Of a stretch of 64,000 bases of DNA, positions 12,259 through 21,712 are shown piece by piece. Each line of letters begins with the position of its first letter. The stretch's first letter is position 1. Below the pieces are notes generated by a model that made no database searches, was not told where the DNA came from, and saw only the letters and a program-made list of their open reading frames with translations. The stretch is from an uncultured Pelagibacteraceae bacterium (GTDB lineage: Bacteria; Pseudomonadota; Alphaproteobacteria; Pelagibacterales; Pelagibacteraceae), in assembly GCA_902546375.1 (NCBI GenBank), contig CACCJO010000001.1:47572-111571 (forward strand). The letters run 5' to 3'. The position numbers and the translations under genes are program-made.

Positions 12259-13313
12259 TAATTATTTATTATATTCTTAAAAATCTTTAAGCCTTGTATT
12301 GTTTCATTAACATCATGGATTCTTAAAATTTGAACGCCTTGCATCATAAGATATATTGATGATGCTATTGTTCCCCCATTTCTAAATTTACTGTCATTTT
12401 CTACAGAAATCTCCTTAATAAATCTTTTTCTTGAATTGCCTAGAAGTATAGGAAAACCAAGAGAATGGAAAATAGAAATATTGCGTATCAAATTCATATT
12501 ATGTTTCAAATTTTTTCCAAAACCTATACCTGGATCTATAATAATTTTATCATGCTTAATACCCTTCAATCTTAGAAGTTTTATTTTTTTTTCAAAAAAA
12601 TCGTATATGTCTAATAACTCATTTTTATATCTAGGATTTTTTTGCATATTTTCAGGAGTTCCTTGTGAATGCTGAATTACAAATGGTACTTTATATTTCT
12701 TTAATATATTTAAAGTTTGAGTGTCAAATTCTAATCCTGAGACATCATTAATTAATTTTACTCCTAGATTTATTCCTTTACTCATAATTTTAGACTTTCT
12801 GGTATCTAATGAAATTGGTATTTTTTTTTTAATTAATGATTTTAAAATTTTTTCAATTCTTTGCCATTCTAAATTTTCTCTAATTACTTTTGATCCTGGG
12901 CGTGTCGATTCACCACCAACATCAATCAAATTTGCACCGCTATTAATTAAATTAATTGCATGATCAATTCCTTTTTTTTTTGAATTAAATTTCCCACCAT
13001 CTGAGAAACTATCAGGTGTCAAGTTTAAGACACCCATAATATTAGGTATTTTACGAAAATTTAAATTTGAAAAATTTTTTTTTTTTGATTTAATCTTTTT
13101 TAAATCAGAATTAATTTTTTTCCTAATTAATTTAGGCAAATATTTTATTTGATTAACAAATATCTTTTTTTTTGAATTTCTTGTTAATATCTCTATTTGA
13201 TCAAATGAAATTTCTTTGTTTCCGTTAAGTGGTATAGTTTTATTTCTATTGACTAATTTTTTTGAGCTATTCCCATAGTAGAGATTACACAATCTTGTGT
13301 AATATCTAGACAT
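12258..13313 (-). CDS. folP: Dihydropteroate synthase with N-terminal extension
   Basis: Joins p-aminobenzoate and hydroxymethyl-dihydropterin diphosphate for folate synthesis. The catalytic TIM barrel begins near residue 92 with GVLNLTPDSFSDGG at 94-107. The second signature GANLIDVGGESTRPGS lies about 40 residues later, and the C-terminal GNSRKRF and RIHDV motifs are present. About 85 lysine-rich residues precede the barrel. Other alphaproteobacterial FolP proteins also carry an N-terminal segment beginning with a Y-Y/R pattern, so the long start is plausible and no frameshift is needed. It sits 5 bp downstream of ftsH. Confidence 0.93.
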   Translation of the reverse strand: MSRYYTRLCNLYYGNSSKKLVNRNKTIPLNGNKEISFDQIEILTRNSKKKIFVNQIKYLPKLIRKKINSDLKKIKSKKKNFSNLNFRKIPNIMGVLNLTPDSFSDGGKFNSKKKGIDHAINLINSGANLIDVGGESTRPGSKVIRENLEWQRIEKILKSLIKKKIPISLDTRKSKIMSKGINLGVKLINDVSGLEFDTQTLNILKKYKVPFVIQHSQGTPENMQKNPRYKNELLDIYDFFEKKIKLLRLKGIKHDKIIIDPGIGFGKNLKHNMNLIRNISIFHSLGFPILLGNSRKRFIKEISVENDSKFRNGGTIASSIYLMMQGVQILRIHDVNETIQGLKIFKNIINN

Positions 13314-13318
13314 TAAGA

Positions 13319-15220
13319 TTAATGAACAATTTTAGGTTTAAGTCCCATTGCACCTAAAGCAGAGCTCTTATCATCGTCAACTTTTAGATCTTGTTTATCA
13401 GCAGGGTATATGTTTTTAGTAATTATATTTTCGATTTCTTCGCCTGTTAATGTTTCATATGTCATAAGAGCTTTTGCGATTTTGTGTAAATCATCAATTT
13501 TTTCGGTTAATATTTCTTTAGCTTTATTATAGCCCTCATCAACTAATTTTCTGATTTCTTTATCTATTTTTTGAGCCACTTCCTCAGAAACTGATTGTGT
13601 TTGAGTTACAGATCTTCCTAAGAAAACTTCTTCTTGATTTTCACCATACTCAACTGGTCCCATTTCTTCACTCATACCGTATTTTGTAACCATGGCTCTT
13701 GCAAGCTGGGTTGCTTGATTTATATCTGAACCACTTCCACCACCTGCGCCGGTTGAAATATTATCTTTTCCAAAAATAACTTCCTCTGCCACTCTTCCAC
13801 CAAAACAAACTGCTAATCTTGCTTTTAAGTATTTTATTGAATGACCATGTTTGTCTCTTTCAGGTAAATTCATTACCATTCCTAAAGCTCGACCTCTTGG
13901 TATAATTGTTGCTTTATGTATTGGATCGTAACTAGGCATATTAAAAGAAACCAAAGCATGTCCACCTTCGTGATATGCTGTTAATTTCTTCTCATCTTCA
14001 GTCATAACCATTGATCGTCTTTCAGCTCCCATCATTACTTTATCCTTTGCTTCTTCAAATTCATTTAAAGTAACAATTCTTTTATTTTTTCTAGCCGCTA
14101 ACAATGCAGACTCATTAACTAAATTAGCAAGATCAGCGCCTGAAAATCCAGGAGTTCCTCTTGCTATAGTTCTCAAATTTACATCAGGAGCCATCTTGAT
14201 CTTTTTGACGTGTACTTTAAGGATTTTTTCCCTTCCAATTATATCTGGGTTAGAAACTACAACTTGTCTATCAAATCTACCAGGTCTTAATAATGCAGGA
14301 TCAAGAACATCTGGTCTGTTTGTTGCTGCAATTATAATGACACCCTCATTAGTGTCAAAACCATCCATCTCAACAAGAAGCTGATTAAGGGTTTGTTCCC
14401 TTTCATCATTACCTCCACCTAGACCAGCGCCCCGACTTCTTCCAACGGCATCAATTTCATCAATAAATATTATACAAGGCGAATTTTTTTTTCCTTGTTC
14501 GAACATGTCTCTCACTCTTGATGCTCCCACACCAACAAACATTTCTACGAAATCTGATCCAGAGATTGTAAAGAAAGGAACACCTGCTTCACCAGCAATT
14601 GCTCTAGCTAATAAAGTTTTTCCTGTTCCTGGAGGACCAACAAGAAGTGCACCTCTAGGTATTTTTCCACCCAATCTACTAAATTTTTTTGGATCTTTTA
14701 AAAACTCAACAATTTCTTCTACTTCCTCTTTAGCTTCCTCTACTCCTGCAACGTCATTAAAGGTCACTTTACCTTTCATTTCATTCATCATTTTTGCTTT
14801 AGATCTTCCAAAGCCCATCGCTCCACCTTTTCCACCTTGCATTTGTCTCATAAAGAAAATCCAAACAGCTATTAATAATAACATTGGAAACCATGAGAGT
14901 AAGACACCAAATAATGAAGGCATCTTTTCCTCTATAGGTGCTGCAGATATACTCACGCCCTTCTCTGAAAGTTTTTCTATTAAATTAGGATCATTTGGTG
15001 AATAAGTTTTAAAACTTTTGCCATTTGCATAAACACCATTTATGTTATTTCCTTGAATCTCAACTTTTAACACCTCGCCTTGTTCTACAGACTCCAAAAA
15101 TTCTGAGAAAATTACTTCATTAGAACTTCTTATGTTTGCTTGAGGATTTTTAAACATATTGTAGAGACCAATAGTTAAAAAAACGATAATTGCCCACATT
15201 GCTAAGTTTTTAAGATTCAT
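13319..15220 (-). CDS. ftsH: ATP-dependent zinc metalloprotease FtsH
   Basis: Membrane-anchored AAA+ protease that degrades misfolded membrane proteins and regulators such as sigma-32. Two membrane helices are visible at about 5-22 and 103-123, flanking a periplasmic domain. Walker A GPPGTGKT is at 195-202, Walker B IIFIDEID at 250-257, and the second region of homology includes [19 protein letters not shown] around 299-317. The zinc site is HEGGH at 417-421. The 633-residue length is normal. Its substrate RpoH is encoded about 5 kb away. It lies in the tilS-ftsH-folP-glmM order common to Proteobacteria. Confidence 0.97.
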   Translation of the reverse strand: MNLKNLAMWAIIVFLTIGLYNMFKNPQANIRSSNEVIFSEFLESVEQGEVLKVEIQGNNINGVYANGKSFKTYSPNDPNLIEKLSEKGVSISAAPIEEKMPSLFGVLLSWFPMLLLIAVWIFFMRQMQGGKGGAMGFGRSKAKMMNEMKGKVTFNDVAGVEEAKEEVEEIVEFLKDPKKFSRLGGKIPRGALLVGPPGTGKTLLARAIAGEAGVPFFTISGSDFVEMFVGVGASRVRDMFEQGKKNSPCIIFIDEIDAVGRSRGAGLGGGNDEREQTLNQLLVEMDGFDTNEGVIIIAATNRPDVLDPALLRPGRFDRQVVVSNPDIIGREKILKVHVKKIKMAPDVNLRTIARGTPGFSGADLANLVNESALLAARKNKRIVTLNEFEEAKDKVMMGAERRSMVMTEDEKKLTAYHEGGHALVSFNMPSYDPIHKATIIPRGRALGMVMNLPERDKHGHSIKYLKARLAVCFGGRVAEEVIFGKDNISTGAGGGSGSDINQATQLARAMVTKYGMSEEMGPVEYGENQEEVFLGRSVTQTQSVSEEVAQKIDKEIRKLVDEGYNKAKEILTEKIDDLHKIAKALMTYETLTGEEIENIITKNIYPADKQDLKVDDDKSSALGAMGLKPKIVH

Positions 15221-15262
15221 GGTTATAAGATAAGAATTATTATAAATTTAACAAGTCTATTT

Positions 15263-16291
15263 TTACCATTCTTTTGTTAAAATCACAGTGTGATTTACCA
15301 TCTTAATGACGCATCCTCCCAATGTTTCTTTTCTCAGTTTCCTCTCTTTAATTTTATTCAAAATATTCTCTATTTTTTTACCTCTAACAAAATTCGGCTT
15401 TTTTCCCACTAAATGAATTAAATCGGATAGGGATCTAAAAATGACCTCATATGAATTGTCAAAAAAATTATCTTTCAATATAAGTTCATTTTTTCTGTAG
15501 TTAAAAATCGAGTTTTCTTTCTTATTCTTTTCAACATAAAACTTTATTGATTGGTCCGACTTTTTTAAATTTTCTATTGTTAATTGAAATTTTTTCTTAT
15601 CAAGGCCGAAATCCTCAAATTTATTAATTAAGTTTCTTACTTTAATTCTATTAAATTTGATATCATCATTAGTTGGATCATCTACATAAAAATTAAATAT
15701 AAATTTTGATAAAAATATTAAATCTTTTTTGTCAAATTCAATTAAAGGTCTAATTAAATTTATATTTTCAATTTGAGTATTTGTCCCAAGTGATACAAGT
15801 CCTTTTAAACCACTCCCCCTAGCCATTCTTAAAAAAAAGTTTTCAATTACATCATCTGTATGATGACCTAAGACTAAGTTGCCAATTTTAAGTTTTTTAC
15901 ATTTAAAGAATAAAAGCTCATATCGTTTACTCCTGGCGAGAGATTGAATATTGCTCATAGGTTTTTTTCCCTTCCAAGTAAGAACTTGAGAATTGATTTT
16001 AAAGGATTTAAGAATTCTTTTTACCTTATAAGCCTCATAAGTAGATTCTTTTCTAAGCTTATGATCTACAATAAAATACCTTGGATTTAAGTTTTTTTTT
16101 AAAGCATATACTTTTGTTAAAAAAGCTAAAGCCAAGCTGTCTGCTCCTCCAGATACTGCAACTATAAAATTAGTATCTATTTTGAATGACTTTTCAAATT
16201 TTTTAAAAATTTTATTTACTTTTTGATTTAAAGGTTTTGACTTATAGATTTTAAGAATTTTTTTTCTTACACTCAAATTTTTGAGACTCAT
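15263..16291 (-). CDS. tilS: tRNA(Ile)-lysidine synthase
   Basis: Converts C34 of the CAT-anticodon tRNA-Ile to lysidine so that it reads AUA, an important codon in this AT-rich genome. The PP-loop SGGADS lies at 47-52 when translation starts at the ATG at 16291. An upstream in-frame ATG at 16348 would overlap cpoB by 98 bp, so the internal ATG, with 41 bp overlap, is preferred. HHTDDVIENFFLRMARGSGLKGL in the middle is the second family signature. The protein ends shortly after the catalytic N-terminal domain plus a short tail (342 residues), a compact form. Confidence 0.92.
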   Translation of the reverse strand: MSLKNLSVRKKILKIYKSKPLNQKVNKIFKKFEKSFKIDTNFIVAVSGGADSLALAFLTKVYALKKNLNPRYFIVDHKLRKESTYEAYKVKRILKSFKINSQVLTWKGKKPMSNIQSLARSKRYELLFFKCKKLKIGNLVLGHHTDDVIENFFLRMARGSGLKGLVSLGTNTQIENINLIRPLIEFDKKDLIFLSKFIFNFYVDDPTNDDIKFNRIKVRNLINKFEDFGLDKKKFQLTIENLKKSDQSIKFYVEKNKKENSIFNYRKNELILKDNFFDNSYEVIFRSLSDLIHLVGKKPNFVRGKKIENILNKIKERKLRKETLGGCVIKMVNHTVILTKEW

Positions 16292-17240
16292 ACTTTGCTT
16301 TTTGAATAACAGACTGATTTGCGTCTGGGTATTGTTTTTCAACACCACTTATCATTTTACAGCCTTGATCTTTTTCTCCAATCTGGATCATTGATACACC
16401 TAGCTTTAATAAATTAATAGGAGCTTTTTCTCCTTTTGGGTATTTTTGATAACCTTCTAAATAAGCTGAAGCAGCATCAGTATATAATTGTCTTATTCTA
16501 AATGTTTCAGCATACCAATATTGTGCGTTACCTGCCAATTTATGATCAGGATTAGAAATTACAAATTCTCTAAATGCTCTTTCAGCGGTAGGGTAATCTC
16601 CAACTTTTAAAAAACTCGTAGCAAATTCATATTGTTCAGGCGCTGAAGCATCTGGTAAAATTTTTTCTTCTGCTTGAAATGTCTCAGTAACGATTGTTGC
16701 AGTCGTTTCAACTGATTGTATTTTTTGAGTTGTATCGCTTGTAGAATTATCTTTATAAGATATTGACCCTAAGTCTTGTGGTTGAGATGAGCCTGGTAAA
16801 ATTTCTGTATCTGGTTCTAAACTTTTTTTTGAAGTCAAATTTATAGTTTCACCATTTGATAGAGCAGTTTCCAAATCTTGAAATCTAAGTTGATTGTCTG
16901 ATTGAACTTTAGAAAGTCTATTTGATAACTTATCTAGCTTAAAATTTATTTCTTCAAATTTATTAGTAAGTTCTTGAAATTGATTTTCAATTTCAGATAA
17001 TTTCAACAAATGTCTTGTAAGTACATCTTCAGAGTTACTATCAACACTTAATGAGGATGAATTTGTGTTATTGAATTCACTTGAATTTGAGTAAACAGCT
17101 TTTTCAAGAGTTTTTAAATCTTTTTTGATCAGCTCAAGTGTATCGTAAATATTATGATTGTCGGCGAAAGAGGGGAAACAAAATAAAAAATTAAATAAAA
17201 AAAAATTTTTGAATTTTAATAATTGTTTAAAGTATTTCAT
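16251..17240 (-). CDS. cpoB: Tol-Pal system coordinator CpoB (YbgF)
   Basis: Periplasmic protein that links Tol-Pal with peptidoglycan synthesis during constriction. Residues 1-26 are a lysine-rich, phenylalanine-rich signal peptide ending in SFADN. Residues about 30-115 are a charged coiled coil, as in the trimerisation domain of E. coli CpoB. The C-terminal 130 residues contain TPR repeats, for example AERAFREFVISNPDHKLAGN and AQYWYAETF. A serine/threonine-rich linker lies between. It is the last tol-pal gene, separated from pal by a strong stem-loop terminator, and its end overlaps tilS. Confidence 0.9.
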   Translation of the reverse strand: MKYFKQLLKFKNFFLFNFLFCFPSFADNHNIYDTLELIKKDLKTLEKAVYSNSSEFNNTNSSSLSVDSNSEDVLTRHLLKLSEIENQFQELTNKFEEINFKLDKLSNRLSKVQSDNQLRFQDLETALSNGETINLTSKKSLEPDTEILPGSSQPQDLGSISYKDNSTSDTTQKIQSVETTATIVTETFQAEEKILPDASAPEQYEFATSFLKVGDYPTAERAFREFVISNPDHKLAGNAQYWYAETFRIRQLYTDAASAYLEGYQKYPKGEKAPINLLKLGVSMIQIGEKDQGCKMISGVEKQYPDANQSVIQKAKYESQKFECKKKNS

Positions 17241-17268
17241 TCGATTAGGTTATGTCTAAAATAATGGC

Positions 17269-17309
17269 AAAAAAAAGACCTCTTAAATCATAATAATTTA
17301 AGAGGTCTT
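17269..17309 (-). terminator. Rho-independent terminator between pal and cpoB
   Basis: A perfect 14-bp inverted repeat, arms 17275-17288 and 17296-17309 with a 7-nt loop (17289-17295). On the minus strand the closing arm runs straight into a run of eight T (17269-17276). The pal stop codon is only 18 bp upstream, so the structure sits exactly where a pal transcript would end. It is the clearest intrinsic terminator I could find in the window, even though the stem has only five G-C pairs. Confidence 0.88.
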
Positions 17310-17326
17310 AAATATTAAATGAGTAT

Positions 17327-17806
17327 TTAATTTGCTTTAACTGTTACAGATCTTCTATTTTTTGACCAAGCTAATGGGTTCGACCCAGAGTCTACTGGTC
17401 TTTCTTTTCCATAACTTAAAACTGAAATTCTGTCAGAAGATATTCCGTAAGTCATTAAATAATCTTTAGCTGCATTAGCTCTTCTCTCACCTAATGCTAA
17501 GTTATATTCTCTTGTTCCTCTTTCGTCAGCATGTCCCTCTAAAACAATTGTAATTTTAGAATTTTTTCTTAACCATGCAGCTTGCTTTCTAAGAGTTTCT
17601 CTAGAGGCTGTAGTTAGAACTGACTCGTTAGTTGCAAAAAATACTCTATCAGGAACACCTGAAGCTAAGTACTCAACTGTATCTGTTCCAGTATAAACAT
17701 CGCCTTGCATTTGCCCTGTAGATTTTTTTGATGTAGCACATGCAGAAAGTGCTAAACACGCAACTACTATTAAAAATCCATTTTTTAGAATTTTGCTTAA
17801 TTTCAT
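17327..17806 (-). CDS. pal: Peptidoglycan-associated lipoprotein Pal
   Basis: Outer-membrane lipoprotein that binds peptidoglycan through an OmpA-like domain and interacts with TolB and TolA. The signal peptide ends in lipobox LSAC, with the lipidated cysteine at residue 23. The OmpA/MotB domain occupies about 55-159, with EGHADERGTREYNLALGERR near 95-114 carrying the diaminopimelate-binding residues. The length of 159 is typical. An AAGGAG ribosome-binding site lies about 7 bp before the ATG. The 86-bp leader after tolB and the downstream terminator suggest that pal is also transcribed on its own. Confidence 0.96.
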   Translation of the reverse strand: MKLSKILKNGFLIVVACLALSACATSKKSTGQMQGDVYTGTDTVEYLASGVPDRVFFATNESVLTTASRETLRKQAAWLRKNSKITIVLEGHADERGTREYNLALGERRANAAKDYLMTYGISSDRISVLSYGKERPVDSGSNPLAWSKNRRSVTVKAN

Positions 17807-17837
17807 TATTACTCCTTGATCAATATTTCTTTAGTCT

Positions 17838-17866
17838 TAGTTTTTCACAACTAATTAGATCTTTCA
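17838..17866 (-). promoter_or_regulatory. Promoter region of pal (tolB-pal intergenic)
   Basis: The 86-bp gap between tolB (ends 17893) and pal (starts 17806) is large for this genome. On the minus strand it holds several overlapping -35/-10-like pairs, such as TTGAAA, TTGTGA and TTGATT followed after about 17 bp by TAATTA- or AATATT-like hexamers. I cannot choose one with confidence. The region also carries the strong AAGGAG Shine-Dalgarno of pal. Coordinates mark the central part and are approximate. Confidence 0.3.
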
Positions 17867-17892
17867 AGGCTAAAAATCAAGCGAATTAATTA

Positions 17893-19233
17893 TTAATTAC
17901 TTAATAAAGATGACCATGATGGGTCTGATCCATCAGTTGGAGTAGGAACCTGTCTCTCATTATAACCCGTTAAATCTATAGACCATAATTTTGCAGAAAA
18001 ACCCTTTCCTTTAGAATCTGTTTTTGTCTCCCTATAAAAAATCAGTACTCTCCCATTGGGTGACCAGGATGGAGCTTCTTGATAAAAATTTTCAGTTAAT
18101 AATCTTTCACCGCTTCCATCAGTTCTCATTACGCCAATATAAAATTTTCCTTTATGTAATTTTGTAAATGCGATTAAATCTCCTCTGGGAGACCAAACTG
18201 GGGTACCATAAATTCCTTTACCAAAAGATATTCTTTTAACGTTACTTCCATCACTCTTCATTACGTAAATTTGTTGATAACCACTTCTGTCAGAGTTAAA
18301 AGAAATAAATTTTCCATCTGGAGAATAAGATGGTGATGTGTCTATAGATGGATGATTTGTTATTTTTTCGACTATTCTATTCTCTAAATCCATTGTGTAA
18401 ATTTCAGAATTACCATCCTTAGCAAAACTCATAATTATTTTTTTTCCATCTGGAGAAAATCTTGGTGCAAAAGTCATACCAGGAAAATCTCCTACAACTT
18501 CTTGGGTTCCTGTTTCAATATCCAATAAATAAACTCTTGGTAAATTTCTAAAATATGAGAGATAAGTTACCAATTGACTAGTTGGATTAAATCTTGGAGT
18601 TAAAACAAGTTCATTTCCTAATGTTAAAAATTTGTTGTTGGCTCCATCTTGATCCATGATTGCTAATTTTTTTACTCTTTGAGTTTTAGGTCCCTCTTCT
18701 GCAACATAAATAATCCTAGTATCAAAATAACCTCTTTCACCGGTTAATCTCTCATAGACTTTATCTGTAATTATGTGACCAACACGTCTCCAATTATTTG
18801 GAACAGTTGTGAATGCTAGCGCCATCATTTCCTTACCAGCAAGCACATCCCACAATCTAAATTCTACTCTTAGTTTTTCTTCTACATAACTAACTTTTCC
18901 AGTAATCAAAGCCTGAGCTTTAATTAAGTTCCAATCTTCAAATCTAGGCTTTAAATTTGCAATATCTGGTTCTTGTAAAAACGCATCTTTATTTAATGGA
19001 TTAAATAAACCTGAAACTTTTAAATTATTTTCTACAATTGAAGATATTTCTGAACCGATATTTTTCTTTTTAAGAATATTTTCAAAATTTTTTCTAGACT
19101 CCTCATCAATAGATAATGGAGAAACTGCAATAGGTAATGGATTTAAATTTCCTCTAGTGATATCAACTTCTATTAAACCAAATGATTTAACAGGTATTAA
19201 GATTAAAATTAAAATTATTAAAAATTTTTTCAT
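17893..19233 (-). CDS. tolB: Tol-Pal system beta-propeller protein TolB
   Basis: Periplasmic protein that docks to Pal and is recycled by TolA. A short hydrophobic signal peptide ends near residue 20 (VKSFG). The N-terminal domain to about 160 contains [15 protein letters not shown]. The remainder is a six-bladed propeller built from repeats such as [37 protein letters not shown] and [12 protein letters not shown]. The length of 446 matches the family. It lies 16 bp downstream of tolA in the tolQ-tolR-tolA-tolB order. Confidence 0.96.
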   Translation of the reverse strand: MKKFLIILILILIPVKSFGLIEVDITRGNLNPLPIAVSPLSIDEESRKNFENILKKKNIGSEISSIVENNLKVSGLFNPLNKDAFLQEPDIANLKPRFEDWNLIKAQALITGKVSYVEEKLRVEFRLWDVLAGKEMMALAFTTVPNNWRRVGHIITDKVYERLTGERGYFDTRIIYVAEEGPKTQRVKKLAIMDQDGANNKFLTLGNELVLTPRFNPTSQLVTYLSYFRNLPRVYLLDIETGTQEVVGDFPGMTFAPRFSPDGKKIIMSFAKDGNSEIYTMDLENRIVEKITNHPSIDTSPSYSPDGKFISFNSDRSGYQQIYVMKSDGSNVKRISFGKGIYGTPVWSPRGDLIAFTKLHKGKFYIGVMRTDGSGERLLTENFYQEAPSWSPNGRVLIFYRETKTDSKGKGFSAKLWSIDLTGYNERQVPTPTDGSDPSWSSLLSN

Positions 19234-19249
19234 TTTTTTATTTTCTATA

Positions 19250-20059
19250 CTAACCCTCTAACATTTCTCTTGCATCAAAATTTAATTGTAATTCCTTCCA
19301 TCTTTCATAACCAGTGCTAGGAACTCTTAAAGGCTGACACAATTTAATAGCTCTTAAAGCACTTTCTGCTAATACTTTATAAAACCCCTGCCCTGGTTTA
19401 TTCATCCTAGCATGATCTAAAATTTCTGACTTAATAACTGACCCATCTGGTTTTAATTCAAGTTTTATTCTGACCAGTAAATTTTCATTATACGGTAGTC
19501 CAAGTGGAATACTCCAACAACCAAAAATTTGTGCTTTTAATGCATCTTCCTCACTTAATGATAGCCCTGTATTCTCAAAATTTTTATTTTGGTCTTGGCT
19601 TAAATCTGGATTTTTCTTTAAAGTCTCTGCTTTGCTCTCTTTAGATTTATCAATCAAAGCAGCAATATTATTTGGATCAAATAGTTCCTTCTTTTCAAAT
19701 TCAGAAACTTGCTTTACTTCATTGTCGATTTTTTCAGGGTTTTGTTTATCCTCTTTTATTTTTTCAACTTTCTTTACTTTATCCTCTGGCAGTGGGACAG
19801 CATCAGGCTTGATTTTTTTAACTTTTTTAGGTGGAGCTTGTTCTGATACTAATTTTTTTTCTTTTTCTTTTACTTTTTCAATTATTTTTTTTGCTTTGGG
19901 TGCAAATGGAATATTTGTTTTTTCAGTTATTTGAATTAATTCTACTGAAACAATTGGAGGAAGATCAATTGGTTTTTTTGCTAAAAAAGGAAGACTCATA
20001 GCCGTTAAAAAAATAACAAATAAGTGTAAAACAGATGAAATTACAATACTCCTATTCAC
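19250..20059 (-). CDS. tolA: Tol system envelope-spanning protein TolA
   Basis: Inner-membrane-anchored protein that transmits the TolQR proton-motive energy to Pal/TolB. One membrane helix lies at about 6-26, followed by a lysine/glutamate/proline-rich periplasmic stretch (about 50-150). The C-terminal domain (about 180-269) includes [11 protein letters not shown] and [18 protein letters not shown], the TolA/TonB C-terminal fold. At 269 residues it is shorter than E. coli TolA (421), with the long helical domain reduced. It is adjacent to tolR with 7 bp between, consistent with one operon. Confidence 0.9.
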   Translation of the reverse strand: MNRSIVISSVLHLFVIFLTAMSLPFLAKKPIDLPPIVSVELIQITEKTNIPFAPKAKKIIEKVKEKEKKLVSEQAPPKKVKKIKPDAVPLPEDKVKKVEKIKEDKQNPEKIDNEVKQVSEFEKKELFDPNNIAALIDKSKESKAETLKKNPDLSQDQNKNFENTGLSLSEEDALKAQIFGCWSIPLGLPYNENLLVRIKLELKPDGSVIKSEILDHARMNKPGQGFYKVLAESALRAIKLCQPLRVPSTGYERWKELQLNFDAREMLEG

Positions 20060-20066
20060 AAAAAGA

Positions 20067-20483
20067 TTACCTTTCTTTGTATGGTTCTGAAATTAAAGCT
20101 ACTTTTGTAAATCCTGAACCTGAAAGTAACCCCATAATTTCAAGGACTCTACCGTAATTAATAGTTTTATCCCCTCTCACATAAATTCTTGTATCAGTCC
20201 GATTTTTTGAAACTGCTAACACTTTTGCAATGATTTTTTCATACTCAACTTTTGACTCTTGAATAAAAATTTCACCTTTTGAATTTATAGTTAAAGTTAG
20301 AGGCTCTTGCTCTTCTGGCAGCGAGTCAGCTGAACTTTCTGGTAAATCAACCTGAACTCCTACTGTTAATAAAGGTGCAGTTACCATAAAAATAATTAGT
20401 AGGACCAACATTACATCTACAAATGGTGTCACATTTATTTCACTCATTGGTTCTTTTGATGAGCGATTAAACTTGAATGCCAT
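20067..20483 (-). CDS. tolR: Biopolymer transport protein TolR
   Basis: ExbD/TolR family inner-membrane protein. A single membrane helix at about 21-40 contains the proton-path aspartate in TPFVDVML (D23), and the periplasmic domain follows. The length of 138 is typical. MSEINVTPFVD is the usual family N-terminal motif. It functions with TolQ to harness proton flow for outer-membrane constriction. It starts 1 bp after the end of tolQ. Confidence 0.95.
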   Translation of the reverse strand: MAFKFNRSSKEPMSEINVTPFVDVMLVLLIIFMVTAPLLTVGVQVDLPESSADSLPEEQEPLTLTINSKGEIFIQESKVEYEKIIAKVLAVSKNRTDTRIYVRGDKTINYGRVLEIMGLLSGSGFTKVALISEPYKER

Positions 20484-20484
20484 T

Positions 20485-21159
20485 CTAGATAATAGTTAAA
20501 AATCTTTTAGAAAAGTTTTCTAACTTTTGCGAATATTTTAAAGAATCATTATTAAATTTATTGTATGCGATTACCGCAGGAATTGCTGCCAATAAACCTA
20601 ATGCAGTAGCAAAAAGAGCTTCCGCAATTCCAGGCGCTACAATTGCTAAACTTGTATTCCTTGAAATTGCAATAGATTGAAAAGAATTCATTATACCCCA
20701 AACAGTCCCGAATAATCCGATAAAGGGTGCTGTTGATCCAACAGTTGCTAAAAAAGTAAATCCCTTTGTAATTTTAGACATTTGTTTTTCTATCCCAGTT
20801 TCTAACATTGAAGTCATTCTAGCATTCAAATCTGTTTTAGATCTTCTTTTAAGAAGATTTTGCATAGCGTCTTTAAAAATAAGTGCCATTGGATCATTTA
20901 TATTTCCTGGAAGATTATTGTAAAAAGACTCTGCAGATTTTGAATTCCAAAACTTAGTTTCGAATTCTTCTGAACTTTGATTTATTTTTTTAAATAATTT
21001 AAATTTTTCAAAGATTACCGCCCATGAGTAAACTGAACATGCAATTAGAATAACAATGACTGATTTTACAATTATGTCCGCTCTTATAAATAAGTTCATA
21101 AGCGAAAAATCAGCGCTTGATGCAAGTCCAACTGCTTGGGATGAAATATCAGCTTCCAT
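20485..21159 (-). CDS. tolQ: Tol-Pal system proton channel protein TolQ
   Basis: ExbB/MotA-family membrane protein with three helices: about 27-50, 131-160 and 170-198. The large cytoplasmic loop lies between the first and second. ATVGSTAPFIGLFGTVWGIM and APGIAEALFATALGLLAAIP are the family signatures lining the proton path. The length of 224 is typical. It heads the tolQRAB set. The acyl-CoA thioesterase gene ybgC that often precedes tolQ is absent, and the next gene upstream is the RuvC-like nuclease. Confidence 0.95.
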   Translation of the reverse strand: MEADISSQAVGLASSADFSLMNLFIRADIIVKSVIVILIACSVYSWAVIFEKFKLFKKINQSSEEFETKFWNSKSAESFYNNLPGNINDPMALIFKDAMQNLLKRRSKTDLNARMTSMLETGIEKQMSKITKGFTFLATVGSTAPFIGLFGTVWGIMNSFQSIAISRNTSLAIVAPGIAEALFATALGLLAAIPAVIAYNKFNNDSLKYSQKLENFSKRFLTII

Positions 21160-21211
21160 AGGGTCTTCTCACACTTAAATGTGTCATGAATTTGACCTCA
21201 AAAATTAAAGA

Positions 21212-21703
21212 TTAATCCTCTTTTTGGTGAGTTTCATAATAAAAACTCGCAATTAGAATAGCATCAGCTTTGTTAGAGTCTTTTTTTTTTGAGAGTTGTG
21301 TTGAGAAATAAGGAAATATTTCGATTGCTCTTGTTCTGCTAGCATCTTTTTGAGAATTAATTAAATTAAAATATTTTTTCCATTTAGCTGGTCTTACGAA
21401 AAACATTGGTAATTGCATTGCAGAACATATCCCTTTTAAAATCCCAAAAGACTGACCAAAATTAAACATGCTAGTTACGCCTTGTCCTGGCATTGCAGAA
21501 ACTTGTTCTATCACAACTCTAATCTCATCCTCTTTTTTATTAATTCTTTTTAAAAATTCGTTATAAATTTGGGCACCGTTAACTTGTTTTTTATTTTTTT
21601 TACCCTCTGTCATGACCGGCATTTCAATTACTTCGAGAATTCTTCCATCTTTAAAAAAACAAATTGAGCCTGAAATACCTGGATCTATACCAATTATAAG
21701 CAT
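21212..21703 (-). CDS. RuvC-like Holliday junction resolvase (phage-type)
   Basis: A 163-residue RNase-H-fold nuclease. GIDPGISG gives the first catalytic aspartate at D7, IEQV the glutamate at E66, and KADAILIA a C-terminal aspartate at D147 (with D142 nearby). These match the acidic residues of RuvC. The rest, with AMPGQGVTSMFNFGQSFG and RPAKWKKYF, resembles the RuvC-like enzymes of phages and prophages and not cellular RuvC. It sits between yebC and tolQ, where alphaproteobacteria usually carry ruvC-ruvA-ruvB. It probably cleaves Holliday junctions, but activity is inferred. Confidence 0.8.
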   Translation of the reverse strand: MLIIGIDPGISGSICFFKDGRILEVIEMPVMTEGKKNKKQVNGAQIYNEFLKRINKKEDEIRVVIEQVSAMPGQGVTSMFNFGQSFGILKGICSAMQLPMFFVRPAKWKKYFNLINSQKDASRTRAIEIFPYFSTQLSKKKDSNKADAILIASFYYETHQKED

Positions 21704-21712
21704 ATTCTATAT

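Noticed and set aside
13319-15220. FtsH zinc motif HEGGH instead of the textbook HEAGH as a sign of altered function.
   Set aside because: The HExxH zinc ligands are intact and Gly at this position occurs in other alphaproteobacterial FtsH proteins.
16292-16348. Upstream ATG of tilS at 16348.
   Set aside because: It would overlap cpoB by 98 bp and add residues with no TilS homology; the ATG at 16291 suffices.
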